From Zeimonas sp032027205 (lineage in GTDB: Bacteria > Pseudomonadota > Gammaproteobacteria > Burkholderiales > Burkholderiaceae_E), in NCBI GenBank assembly GCA_032027205.1, contig JAVSMN010000001.1, positions 3,475,418-3,539,417 of the forward strand: a stretch of DNA of 64,000 nt, given 5' to 3'. Of this stretch, positions 53,314 through 60,992 are shown piece after piece (the stretch's first letter is position 1; every line of letters begins with the position of its first letter). The notes under the pieces were generated by a model. It was not told the origin of the DNA. It did no database searches and saw only the letters and a list, made by a program, of their open reading frames with translations. Made by a program: the position numbers and the translations under genes.

Positions 53314-53811
53314 CTACGCTACCTGCTGTTCCTCCTCGCGCACCCGCTTCGCCTGCTTCGCAGCCTGCATGCGTGCGACGAAGGCGCGATTGCGCTCCGC
53401 TTGCTCGGCTTGTCGAGACGCCTCCGCCTCAGCGTGCAACTCTGCCTGTTCGTCGCGACGTTCGCGAATCCATGCGCCGCAGTCGTAATCGCGAGCCGTA
53501 GCCCGGAGCATAGCCTCGATCATCGCAAGGAATCCGGTCGCAGCGCCGCACCGCCCGACGCACTGCCAGCCGGTGCTATCGTCGCGCGCCTTCGCCACTG
53601 CTTCGAGGACGCTCGCAATGCTGAAGTACGGGCGGTTCTCGCGTATCGCGTCCATAAACTGCGCGGCCGCCTCCATTCCGGTAAGCCAGCCGTCGCCGTA
53701 GGCTTCGGCGGGAACGTCGAATTCGCTGCGCGCCAGGTACTTCCCGTGCTTTCCGTAGGAAGTCGTGATGAACGGCAGTGCGCCGACTTTCTTCTTAACC
53801 GTCTGCTGCAT
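53314..53811 (-). CDS. Unknown 165-aa element protein with charged coiled coil
   Basis: I do not recognise this gene. The N-terminal part is mixed ('VGALPFITTSYGKHGKYLA', 'DGWLTGMEAAAQFMDAIRE'). The last 50 residues are almost all Glu, Arg, Ala and Gln (ERRDEQAELHAEAEASRQ), a likely coiled coil. It is the last gene of the element and is followed by a good terminator, and it sits in the place where such elements carry accessory genes. GGGGGA lies ahead of the ATG. Coding is supported by position and terminator only. Confidence 0.6.
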   Translation of the reverse strand: MQQTVKKKVGALPFITTSYGKHGKYLARSEFDVPAEAYGDGWLTGMEAAAQFMDAIRENRPYFSIASVLEAVAKARDDSTGWQCVGRCGAATGFLAMIEAMLRATARDYDCGAWIRERRDEQAELHAEAEASRQAEQAERNRAFVARMQAAKQAKRVREEEQQVA

Positions 53812-53938
53812 GGCAATCCCCCTGTCTCATTTCGTTTGGGTGGGCAGGCACAGCAGGATTGGCGTTGACCGGACTGAGGACCGGCGAGCCCTTTCGAGCT
53901 CCCCCACTGGCCCGCCCATAGGGACGTGCAGCGCGAGC

Positions 53939-53962
53939 GAAAAAATACCGCCTCACGGCGGG
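53939..53962 (-). terminator. Intrinsic terminator after the tape measure gene
   Basis: On the minus strand the stem CCGCC-GTGA-GGCGG is followed by TATTTTTT, about 85 nt past the tape measure stop. It separates the structural genes from the 165-aa gene, which may thus have its own promoter in the 230-nt gap. Confidence 0.8.
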
Positions 53963-54045
53963 TTGCCCGCCTCAGTTCCAGGACGCCAATCCTGTACGCC
54001 GGATGTGCGGCGCGCGACGAGTATCCGCCCCGCCCGCGCAGCGCG

Positions 54046-55917
54046 TCAAGCGACGGCGTAGCGGCCGCGCTGCATCCCGCCCAGGATGTCGGCCTTCGTG
54101 TCGGCCTTGATCTGCTCGGCAAACTGCTGCAGTTGCGCGACGTTCACCCCGGCGCCGAACGTGTAGTTGTTCACGATGTTCGGGCCGTTGCCCATTGCGT
54201 GATTCGGCACGATCGCCCCGGAGGTGCTCGGCGTGAACAACTCCGGTCCTCGTTCGCCCACGAGGTAGCTGCTTCCCGCCGAAACCGGCCCGCCGTCCGC
54301 ACGAGCACCGCCGAACAGCGAGCCGAGATTCAGCGCCGTCGAGAGCCACTTCGCGGCAGGCTCCGTGACGCTCTTGCGGATCGTCAGGCGCAACAGGTCG
54401 CGCCCGATTCCCGAGAGCACCTTCGAGAACTTCTCGCCTTCGATAACGGCATCCTCGAAGGCAGACTGGAACGTAAGCCCGAGCTCGCGCGCCGCGTCGC
54501 TTGCTTCCTGCGTCTGTTCGCTCAGTCCGCGCAACAGTTCGTCGTTACGCTTGCTCTCCACCTCGAACTCAGCGGCGATGCCCTCGGCCGGCGTCAGGTC
54601 TCCCGTCTTGACGAGCGCGCGGATTTCTTCGAGCTGGCGCGCATAGGCCCGCGTCGGGTCGATCAAGTCCTTCCATGCGTCGGCCTGGGCGCGCAGGTTC
54701 GCCGCATCGTCGGCGAGCGCCTTGGAAATCAGCCCCTCGAACTCGTCTGCCTGCTCGCGAAGGGCCTCCAGACGCTCGAAATCGCGCTGTACGGCGGCAT
54801 CGATGACGCTGGCTAACTTGTCCTCTCCCAACTTCCCGGAGCCGCCCAGGAGCCGCAATTTGCGCGGCTTCTCGGTCGGCGGTTCCGACACGAGCGGCCC
54901 GAACGAGCCCGTAGCCGGGTCGCTGCCAGCGATCCGACGCTGCACGCGGATCAGGCGATCGAGCTGCGCGTTGGCGGCATCGACTTCGCGCTGCAGCTTC
55001 GGTACGTCCACAAAGCCACCGCCCGGACCGACGCCGGCATCGAGCATGTCCTGCATCTGCTTGATGGTGTTGCGCGTGTTGAGGATCTGATCGTCGAGTC
55101 GGCGGAAGCCTTCGACGCCGATTGCAACGTCGATCGCGTCCACGAAGTTCAGGCCCTCGCGCGTCGCAGCGAGGAACCGCTCGATAACGCCGTCCAATTG
55201 CGGAATCAGCCCCGAGAACAGTTCGATCTTCAAGCCCTCGACGGACTTGGTGAGGCGCGTAATGTTGTCGTTGAACGCCTCGGCGTTCTTGCCCGCCTTC
55301 GTCGAAAGCGTTATGCCGAGCGCGTCGGCTTCGATACCCGCATCCTTGAGACCCTGCGCGCCGTCCTTGAGCAGCGGGATCAGGTTCTGGAACGAGCGGC
55401 CAAAGAGATTCATTCCCAAGGTCACAATCTCGGGCGATCCCTCGAACTCCTGGAATCGGTCGGCGAAGTCGAAGAAAACATCGCGCGTGTTCCGCAGGCT
55501 GCCGTCGGCGTTCTTGTAGGAAATGCCGAGCGCCTCGAACGCTTTGGCCTGCTCGCCGGCACCTCGGGCTGCGTCGCCCTGCGCCTTGGACAGCTTGCCC
55601 ATCGAGCCTTGCAGATCCTGCAGGGACACGTCGGCAAGGTCGGCCGCGTAGGCAAGGCGCGAGAAGTCCTCGGTGGGCATCGACGCGCGTGCCGCAGCCT
55701 TCGACAACTCGTCCATCCGATCGACGGTCGATTTGAACGCTACAGCCGCCGCAGTAGCACCAGCGGCAAGGGACAGCCCGATTGCCTTGCCTGCCTTGGC
55801 GAAAGCGTCGTCGATCTCCTGCGCTCGTTTCCGGGCGATCTTTGCTGCGCGGTTGGTGTCAGTCTCGAACGATCCGGTGCGTGCGAGCAAATCGACGGTG
55901 ATAGTTCCAATGCTCAT
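54046..55917 (-). CDS. Phage tail tape measure protein
   Basis: This 623-aa protein starts MSIGTITVDLLARTGSFETD, the typical opening of lambda-type tape measure proteins. It has Ala-rich helical stretches ('KAGKAIGLSLAAGATAAAVA'), long amphipathic helices, and the usual C-terminal segment 'GGPVSAGSSYLVGERGPELF' then PNHAMGNGPNIVNNYTFG. Such proteins span the tail lumen and set its length. At 623 aa it would be among the short ones, implying a short tail (inference). No other tail gene is present. The ATG at 55917 has GAGGG upstream; a palindrome GGCCGCGCGCGGCC lies at 55947-55960 in the 240-nt gap to the capsid gene. Confidence 0.88.
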   Translation of the reverse strand: MSIGTITVDLLARTGSFETDTNRAAKIARKRAQEIDDAFAKAGKAIGLSLAAGATAAAVAFKSTVDRMDELSKAAARASMPTEDFSRLAYAADLADVSLQDLQGSMGKLSKAQGDAARGAGEQAKAFEALGISYKNADGSLRNTRDVFFDFADRFQEFEGSPEIVTLGMNLFGRSFQNLIPLLKDGAQGLKDAGIEADALGITLSTKAGKNAEAFNDNITRLTKSVEGLKIELFSGLIPQLDGVIERFLAATREGLNFVDAIDVAIGVEGFRRLDDQILNTRNTIKQMQDMLDAGVGPGGGFVDVPKLQREVDAANAQLDRLIRVQRRIAGSDPATGSFGPLVSEPPTEKPRKLRLLGGSGKLGEDKLASVIDAAVQRDFERLEALREQADEFEGLISKALADDAANLRAQADAWKDLIDPTRAYARQLEEIRALVKTGDLTPAEGIAAEFEVESKRNDELLRGLSEQTQEASDAARELGLTFQSAFEDAVIEGEKFSKVLSGIGRDLLRLTIRKSVTEPAAKWLSTALNLGSLFGGARADGGPVSAGSSYLVGERGPELFTPSTSGAIVPNHAMGNGPNIVNNYTFGAGVNVAQLQQFAEQIKADTKADILGGMQRGRYAVA

Positions 55918-56158
55918 TTTCAAAGCCCTCGGTGCTTGAAGGTGCCGGCCGCGCGCGGCCATGCAGTTCCGCGCCGCCGGCTGTCGCCGGTTCGTTTCGA
56001 TTCGCGCGGCCACTCAGCGACTTACGCCGCGTCCGGCTAACCCCCGCTTTCGCGAGCCCCGCCGGTCGGGTTCGGGATGCCTGCTCGGGGGGCGCGCGTG
56101 GGATGGTCGCGCGGACGGCAGCAGGCTTGGCGCACTTGCGCGCCGTCAGGGGCTTGGA

Positions 56159-57250
56159 TCAGACAACCGTCTTCAGTTGCTTGAACAACCGCTTGGGCTG
56201 GAACACGATTCCGTCGGCCCTCATGTGCGCGATCAGCAGGTGCGAGTAGCGGCCCGGGTCGTTCCAACGCACGATCTCAAAGCGCAGCCCCTGCCGCATC
56301 GCGATCAGCACCGACTCGGCGAAGCCACCGAGCAGCGCCGTCCCGGCAGTAATCGCCGTCGTGGGGTACTCGGTCATGCCGGCCAGCGCGGGCGGTTTGC
56401 CCAGCCAGCTCCCGGCCGTGCTCGCCAGTTGCGACGCACGCGCGATGAAGTCCGCCGTGTTGCAGATCAGCCCCGTGGGCAGCGGTTGTTTCGCCGCCAT
56501 CGCCGCGCCCACTGCTTCGAGCGTCTTTGCCCACAGCGCCGTGTCCTGACCAGCGGCGGACTTCGGCACGTTGGCGTCGGCGAGAATCGTCGCCAGCGCG
56601 AGCGCATCGAGTTTCACCGCGAAGGCGGCAGTCAGCGACGTTTCGAGAATGGCGCCCAGGTTCGGCGAATCGGCCAGCACCTCGCCCGTTAGCGGAACCG
56701 TTGCGGCGAGCACCTTGGGATTGAGCGTCACCGCATCGACCGACACATCGGACGGCGTGATGTCGTTCGAGCCCTCAGTGTGCTGAAACACAGTCGGGTC
56801 GCCGGTAATGCGGCCCATCGCCGTCGGCTGGTCGATCATGACTGTCTGCGCGCCGGCCCGGATGATCGTGGTGGCGTCCCGTACAGCATCGATGATCCGC
56901 GACGACAACGCGGTTTCGACCAGCGCAGGGCCGGACGAGACTGCCTTGGTGCTCGTGGCGCCAGCGATCTGTGCGTGAACCCACTCGGCCAGGTTGAAGT
57001 CGTCGGCCTTCGTCTCGCGGCCCGCCAGTCGATCAGTGCTACGAAGCAGCGGGTAGGTCTGTCCGCTCGCGCTTTTGAATTGCAGCAGCGGGGCGCCTGC
57101 GGCGGTCGTTACGCCAGGGCCGCCGCGCTTCGATTCGAGCGTTTCGAGCCGGTCGCGCAGTTCGGCGACTTGCTCATCTTGCTTGGCTGCGAACGCATCG
57201 AACGCTGCAGCAGTGGCGTCGATCGACGCCTTGATTTCGGGGAAATTCAT
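56159..57250 (-). CDS. HK97-type major capsid protein
   Basis: The protein has 363 aa. The first 45 residues form a probable coiled coil (FAAKQDEQVAELRDRLETLE) like the scaffolding delta domain. The capsid fold follows, with 'SSRIIDAVRDATTIIRAGAQ', 'TEGSNDITPSDVSVDAVTLN', 'KVLAATVPLTGEVLADSPNL' and the C-terminal segment 'EIVRWNDPGRYSHLLIAHMR'. Members self-assemble into the icosahedral head; the delta domain is normally removed by a prohead protease, which is not encoded here. Starts at 57250 or 57256 are possible; AGGAG lies nine or three bases ahead, so 57250 is preferred. Confidence 0.88.
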   Translation of the reverse strand: MNFPEIKASIDATAAAFDAFAAKQDEQVAELRDRLETLESKRGGPGVTTAAGAPLLQFKSASGQTYPLLRSTDRLAGRETKADDFNLAEWVHAQIAGATSTKAVSSGPALVETALSSRIIDAVRDATTIIRAGAQTVMIDQPTAMGRITGDPTVFQHTEGSNDITPSDVSVDAVTLNPKVLAATVPLTGEVLADSPNLGAILETSLTAAFAVKLDALALATILADANVPKSAAGQDTALWAKTLEAVGAAMAAKQPLPTGLICNTADFIARASQLASTAGSWLGKPPALAGMTEYPTTAITAGTALLGGFAESVLIAMRQGLRFEIVRWNDPGRYSHLLIAHMRADGIVFQPKRLFKQLKTVV

Positions 57251-57288
57251 GTTCATGTGCTCCTGTGTTGGCGCGACATGAACCAATG

Positions 57289-57480
57289 TCAGCCGCGCAC
57301 GATTCCACGAGGCGCAAATTGCACCTCAGCGTTATCTCGCGGCTGCCCGGCATCCCACCGGGAGTAGGCCGAGAGCGCGGCCACTGGCGTCCCACCAGTG
57401 CGGCTCCGGCTTACGCGGGCTGCGTCATCGGCGTCCCGACGATGCAACATCGCTATTTTCGCAGGTCTCACGACGCGCAT
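57289..57480 (-). CDS. Possible 63-aa ORF before the capsid gene
   Basis: The frame starts at an ATG sharing one base with the stop of the preceding ORF (TGATG at 57482-57478) and would encode an Arg/Ala-rich peptide ('PAKIAMLHRRDADDAARV'). I recognise no domain. It could equally be leader sequence of the capsid gene. Confidence 0.3.
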   Translation of the reverse strand: MRVVRPAKIAMLHRRDADDAARVSRSRTGGTPVAALSAYSRWDAGQPRDNAEVQFAPRGIVRG

Positions 57481-57713
57481 CAATTAAGCGAAGCAGGATC
57501 GATCGGCGACAACTGCGGCAGCGGTTCGACGCGATCGAGCACCGCGCGCAGTTGGGCAGCGACCTCGGCGCCGTCGGCGTGTTTCAGCGCGATCGACAGC
57601 GCGGCAGCGAGCAGAGCAGCGACGACACGATCAGCCGGCAGTTTCGCGCCGGCCTTCTCGCCGACGCGCACCAGGCGCTCGGCGAAGGCTTCTTCAAGCT
57701 TGTCCAGATTCAT
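57480..57713 (-). CDS. Small 77-aa element protein
   Basis: This acidic-helical protein starts MNLDKLEEAFAERLVRVG and has a hydrophobic middle VVAALLAAALSIALKHADG. The ATG at 57713 has AGGAG six bases upstream. Function unknown; it sits between the small terminase and the capsid gene, where head genes would be expected. Confidence 0.6.
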   Translation of the reverse strand: MNLDKLEEAFAERLVRVGEKAGAKLPADRVVAALLAAALSIALKHADGAEVAAQLRAVLDRVEPLPQLSPIDPASLN

Positions 57714-57715
57714 CT

Positions 57716-57850
57716 TCAACTCCTATTGCCGGCCAGCCGGCGGTCGAGGCGCTGCACACGTTGGTCTTGCGGGGCGCGAGACCGTGCGTGCGGGGATCGT
57801 TGCGGGCCGCGCGGCGGCGGGGGCAGTGGCTTGCGTTGCTGCGTCGTCAT
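57716..57850 (-). CDS. Possible 44-aa ORF coupled to the small terminase
   Basis: The start ATG overlaps the terminase stop (ATGA at 57850). The peptide is basic and Pro-rich (TTQQRKPLPPPPRGPQRS). No family is recognised; only the overlap supports it. Confidence 0.35.
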   Translation of the reverse strand: MTTQQRKPLPPPPRGPQRSPHARSRAPQDQRVQRLDRRLAGNRS

Positions 57851-58260
57851 CTCAGCGGCTCCTCGCTCTCCCAAGGGCGCGGTGCAGCCTCGCCACCACG
57901 CGCAGCCGGTCCCGCCACCTTGCGATCGAGGCGCGACTGCGGACACAGGCGCAGCTTCGTCGCCAGCGTCGCGGCCTGTTTCGCCGACGAGTCGGCTACG
58001 CGCAGCCAGGGCGATACCGAATCGCCGTCGGCGGCGCCGTACTGTTCGAGCGCCTCGAATGCGAGATCGGCCTGATACAGCGCGCGGCAGTACAACACCA
58101 GCAGCGGCCGGTCGGACTTGTGGAAGCGATCAGGCGGAAGTGAATCGACCAACTCGCGCCAGACCGCTCGGCAAGGCTCCGGCAGATCGTTCGGCGGTTG
58201 AATGCGTCGCGGGCCAGTGATAGGCGCAACGCTCAGTGCGGCAGCGGATTTTCGTGGCAA
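57847..58260 (-). CDS. Phage terminase small subunit, P27-like
   Basis: This 137-aa protein has 'PPNDLPEPCRAVWRELVDSL', then 'DRPLLVLYCRALYQADLAFE' and 'SPWLRVADSSAKQAATLATK'. This fits the P27 family of small terminases, which recognise DNA for packaging. The start is TTG at 58260, supported by AGGAGA about six bases ahead. The large terminase that should follow is missing; a satellite could direct a helper phage's large terminase to its own DNA (inference). Confidence 0.8.
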   Translation of the reverse strand: MPRKSAAALSVAPITGPRRIQPPNDLPEPCRAVWRELVDSLPPDRFHKSDRPLLVLYCRALYQADLAFEALEQYGAADGDSVSPWLRVADSSAKQAATLATKLRLCPQSRLDRKVAGPAARGGEAAPRPWESEEPLR

Positions 58261-58350
58261 TGCGGTCTCCTAGAAAAAAGGACGGTTAGCGAAAGACGAG
58301 GGAGCGCCCGGTCCTTTGGCAACTCGAAAAAAGGCCGAAGGCTCCCCCGG

Positions 58351-58647
58351 TCATTCATCGACAGCCCAGCCATCGACGCCGATCCTCGGGCGCAATCGAG
58401 CACCGCGATCGGCTGCATCCTTGACGCGCCGGCACTCGTCGCACAACGGCCTCAGGTTCGACACCTCGTCCGTGCCGCCTTTGCTCTTGGCGATGATGTG
58501 ATCGACGTTCGTGGCAGCCGTGACTCGCTTCTTACCGGCGCAGACCCGACACAGCGGCTCGGCGGATAGCACCTCGGCCCGCAGCCGATCCCAGGCGCTG
58601 CCGTATCCGCGTGCGTGCCGTGACGCCTTCGACCACCGATGCGTCAC
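58351..58647 (-). CDS. HNH endonuclease
   Basis: This 98-aa protein has zinc-binding CRVC ... CDEC pairs and the HNH core NVDHIIAKSKGGTDEVSNLRPL. Small HNH nucleases next to terminase genes help DNA packaging in many HK97-like phages and capsid-forming satellites. The start is GTG at 58647, chosen for GGAGGA just upstream and for its overlap with the previous stop (GTGA). Confidence 0.85.
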   Translation of the reverse strand: MTHRWSKASRHARGYGSAWDRLRAEVLSAEPLCRVCAGKKRVTAATNVDHIIAKSKGGTDEVSNLRPLCDECRRVKDAADRGARLRPRIGVDGWAVDE

Positions 58648-58979
58648 GTCGTCCTCCGGCCAGCACCGAAACGACGGCGGCAGTCGTCGGGCAGTTCGTG
58701 CCGGCGCACCTCGGCGGGCCAGCGCGCGAGCCGCTCGATCAGCACGCGAGCCGCACGCTGGGGCGCGAGCAGCATCAGCACGGTGATCTGCCAGCGAGCC
58801 GACATTGGCGCCGCGCCGTGTTTTGCCGTGGTTTCCGGTGCAGCAGAAGCAGTAGTAGCCGCGCATTGGAGTGGCAACATATAAAGGTGTTCCGAAAGGA
58901 AACAGGGAGCGGTCACTAACGAATCAGCGTCAGTAATCGGCGCATCGCTAGCATCGGTGCGGGTTTCCGGGCGATTCAC
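58644..58979 (-). CDS. Unknown 111-aa element protein
   Basis: The start is GTG at 58979 and overlaps the stop of the winged-helix gene (GTGA). The C-terminal half is Arg/Leu-rich ('ARWQITVLMLLAPQRAARVL', then AEVRRHELPDDCRRRFG); a later start at the internal ATG before SARWQ is possible. One copy of the repeat TCCCTGTTTCCTTTCGGAA lies within it in inverted orientation. No family recognised. Confidence 0.5.
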   Translation of the reverse strand: MNRPETRTDASDAPITDADSLVTAPCFLSEHLYMLPLQCAATTASAAPETTAKHGAAPMSARWQITVLMLLAPQRAARVLIERLARWPAEVRRHELPDDCRRRFGAGRRTT

Positions 58980-59100
58980 TGCAAAATCTCCCTGTTCCCT
59001 TTCGGAAGCGATGCGCGCTTTCCCTGTTTCCTTTCGGAAGCGATAAAAGGCGCTATCGGTTCACTTTCGGAAGCGATACGGTTCCCTTTCGGAACAGGGA
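58890..59100. repeat. Iteron-like repeat cluster
   Basis: The 14-bp sequence CTTTCGGAAGCGAT occurs at 58999, 59031 and 59064. The first two copies belong to 24-bp repeats (TCCCTGTTyC...) that differ at one base. The shorter CTTTCGGAA recurs at 59086, followed by CAGGGA. A 19-bp inverted copy (TTCCGAAAGGAAACAGGGA) lies at 58890-58908. Spacings of 32, 33 and 22 bp resemble iterons of phage or plasmid origins lying inside a replication gene. Confidence 0.6.
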
Positions 59101-59581
59101 GATTTTTTTTCGGGATCTGCTTCTTGCGGCCTTCGGCACGCAGTTGATCGAGCCCGTCGTGCAGCGCCTTCCTCGCATCGGTGACGCTTTCGTGGCGCAA
59201 GTAGTCATGCGTTGCCTTCACAGGCTGCACGCCTAGCTTCGGCTGCTCGAACACTTCGAGGTCGGTGAACCGATACAGCGTCGGCACGCGCGTTCCCTGC
59301 TTGAATCCGCCCTCGCGGGTGACGGCGAGAAAGCCGAGCGCACGCAGTTCGTACAAGGCCCTTGCGAGGGTCTTGGACGACGCCCATCCACGATGCTTGA
59401 GGTCGGAGAGCGCCGCGCTGATGTTCCCGTTGTTGGTGGCGCCCACAGAAGCCCTCAAATCGACGTATAGGGCTCTCGCGGACCAACCAAGGCATCGCCA
59501 CGCAGGCGCATTCAAAAGCGTGACGTAGACCCGTATATGGCGCCCCTGCGGGTCTACCGGCTTGCGGCTTGAACGTGCCAT
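58976..59581 (-). CDS. Winged-helix replication-type protein
   Basis: This 201-aa protein has an N-terminal part that looks like a winged-helix domain: 'HIRVYVTLLNAPAWRCLGWS', ARALYVDLRASVGATNNGNI, 'LKHRGWASSKTLARALYELR', LGFLAVTREGGFKQGTRVP. Such domains occur in phage replication initiators (lambda O-like, DnaD-like). The C-terminal third is polar and is encoded by the repeat cluster (IASE repeated). AAGGGG precedes the ATG. A role in starting replication at the repeats is inferred from the co-location. Confidence 0.65.
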   Translation of the reverse strand: MARSSRKPVDPQGRHIRVYVTLLNAPAWRCLGWSARALYVDLRASVGATNNGNISAALSDLKHRGWASSKTLARALYELRALGFLAVTREGGFKQGTRVPTLYRFTDLEVFEQPKLGVQPVKATHDYLRHESVTDARKALHDGLDQLRAEGRKKQIPKKNLPVPKGNRIASESEPIAPFIASERKQGKRASLPKGNREILQ

Positions 59582-59613
59582 TGTTCAGCCCCTTCTCTGC
59601 CGCGTGGCGCCGT

Positions 59614-59853
59614 TCACGACTGCGGACCCCGCAACGCCTGCGCGGCGATTCGGAAAGCCGAGCGCCACCGACGCCACGCCGAGCACGTCGGGCAACGCAG
59701 GGTGACGACGTTGCCGCTGATGCGCGCACCGCACAGGCACGCACCAAAGTTCTCTTGTTTGCTGGCCTTGGCGTCGTCGGCGAGAATGTCGGTGCGCTGT
59801 TGTTCTTCGAGGGCCGCCTCTTTGCCGGGGGCGGCCTTTCTTTTTCTAGGCAT
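59614..59853 (-). CDS. Small zinc-ribbon-like protein
   Basis: This 79-aa protein starts with a basic segment (PRKRKAAPGKE). Four Cys are placed as CLC ... CPTC ('ACLCGARISGNVVTLRCPTC'), typical of a small zinc ribbon. AAGGGG lies seven bases before the ATG. Function unknown; small zinc proteins are common next to AlpA/replication genes. Confidence 0.6.
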   Translation of the reverse strand: MPRKRKAAPGKEAALEEQQRTDILADDAKASKQENFGACLCGARISGNVVTLRCPTCSAWRRWRSAFRIAAQALRGPQS

Positions 59854-60052
59854 CGCGCACCCCTTCGAGCAACGCTTGCTGGAGCCGCGCGCAGAAGGCC
59901 CGCTGCCTTTCGAGCGAGCCGAAACGTGCGATCGAAAGTTCCTGCGCCAGATCGTCGGCACCGCATGGCCCGGTCGCCAGTCGATCGAGGAACCGCTCGG
60001 CTTGCCGAAAGCCTTCGTCGTGCTGCGCGGCGACGTAGAGGCGCGCGCTCAT
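59846..60052 (-). CDS. Unknown 68-aa element protein
   Basis: The start MSARLYVAAQHDEGFRQAER overlaps the previous stop (ATGA at 60052), and the stop overlaps the zinc-ribbon gene by 8 nt. It is predicted helical, with no recognised domain. Tight overlaps on both sides support coding. Confidence 0.6.
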   Translation of the reverse strand: MSARLYVAAQHDEGFRQAERFLDRLATGPCGADDLAQELSIARFGSLERQRAFCARLQQALLEGVRDA

Positions 60053-60369
60053 TGCAGCGTCCCCGTCGGCCGTTCCTGCGCCAAAAAGCGATCCAGCGCC
60101 GCCCAGGCCGCCGCGTTCCATTGCCGCTCGGCATCCTCGGATGCGAAATCGAGAATCGGAGCGAACGAATCGCCGCTGAAGCCAAGTCTCTGCATCGGAA
60201 GCTTGGCGACCCGTTCACCGTTCGGCAGTTTCAGGAACGTAACGGTCTTGAAGATCAAACCGGCGGCGGTCCGCATCGAGCCAGTGCCGACCCGCTGCCC
60301 CCACTCGGATTCATCATCCGGGGTGAAATTGAGCACCTCGAACGCGAAGGGATTCGGAGGCGCGCTCAC
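60049..60369 (-). CDS. Unknown 106-aa element protein
   Basis: The protein starts with GTG at 60369 (VSAPPNPFAFEVLNFTPDDE), overlapping the AlpA-like stop (GTGA). The body contains 'GLIFKTVTFLKLPNGERVAK' and ends RFLAQERPTGTLQ. No family recognised; position between the regulator and the replication gene suggests an early function. Confidence 0.6.
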   Translation of the reverse strand: MSAPPNPFAFEVLNFTPDDESEWGQRVGTGSMRTAAGLIFKTVTFLKLPNGERVAKLPMQRLGFSGDSFAPILDFASEDAERQWNAAAWAALDRFLAQERPTGTLQ

Positions 60370-60602
60370 GATTGCGCCCCCTTCGACGCCTGCGCGTCGA
60401 GCCACGCGAGCAGGTCGGTGCGGCGAAAGCCGATCGCCCGCCCGCCGCCTAGCGGAATGGCAGGGGGGAAGTCAGGATCGGTTTTGCGCAGCTTCCAGAA
60501 GGAAGTCGGTCCCAAGCCGACGAAGCTCGCGGCCGGCTTCGTGCGCAGGATTGCAGCATCGGGGTTGATTGCCGCGGGGTCGCGGCGGGTCGGCATTGCC
60601 AC
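60366..60602 (-). CDS. AlpA-like helix-turn-helix regulator
   Basis: This 78-aa protein has the AlpA/MerR-like HTH: 'RTKPAASFVGLGPTSFWKLR', then DPDFPPAIPLGGGRAIGFRRTDLLAWL with the conserved P-x-x-x-x-L/G...R..DLxxW pattern. AlpA proteins activate or act as excisionase genes in satellites and islands. The start is GTG at 60602, with AGGAG eight bases upstream; the ATG at 60596 is the alternative. Confidence 0.75.
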   Translation of the reverse strand: MAMPTRRDPAAINPDAAILRTKPAASFVGLGPTSFWKLRKTDPDFPPAIPLGGGRAIGFRRTDLLAWLDAQASKGAQS

Positions 60603-60992
60603 AGTCAGGACTCCTAGTTCGTTGATCGAACCCGGAGCCCCTTGACGGGCGCAAGATAGGCGACGTGCGGGAGCGCGGGGGCTTTTCGCCCCCTGCCGAC
60701 TCAGGTAGTGTTACGCTTCCGCTAAACACAAGTGTGGACTTGTCGCAGCTCGCTGCATCAGCCCACAAGTTTTCTCGACGGCCTGGGGGCTTCTGCTCTC
60801 CGGTCATGAGGCCCTCGGTGTTACCAGCACCGGGGGCCTCGCCTTTTACGGTTCCGCCCCAAGGACCTTCCTCGCTACCTCCTCGCGTACAACGTCATCG
60901 CGATTCAGCGAGGATCATTGTAATGCCCACAATTGCGTTTTGCGTGCGAGTGCATTTCGGCAAATGGACTCATCTGTGCGGGGATCCCCGTA
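60603..60992. promoter_or_regulatory. Control region between integrase and alpA
   Basis: This 390-nt stretch is without a gene. It must carry the promoter of the alpA operon. An inverted repeat ACAAGT-gtgg-ACTTGT at 60728-60743 may be an operator. A strong imperfect hairpin (13-bp arms, GAGGCCCTCGGTG) lies at about 60810-60842 and is followed on the plus strand by CGCCTTTT. No repressor gene is seen. Confidence 0.4.

Noticed and set aside
60810..60842. Terminator for the integrase gene
   Set aside because: The short T-run lies on the plus-strand side; for the minus-strand integrase transcript no U-run follows.
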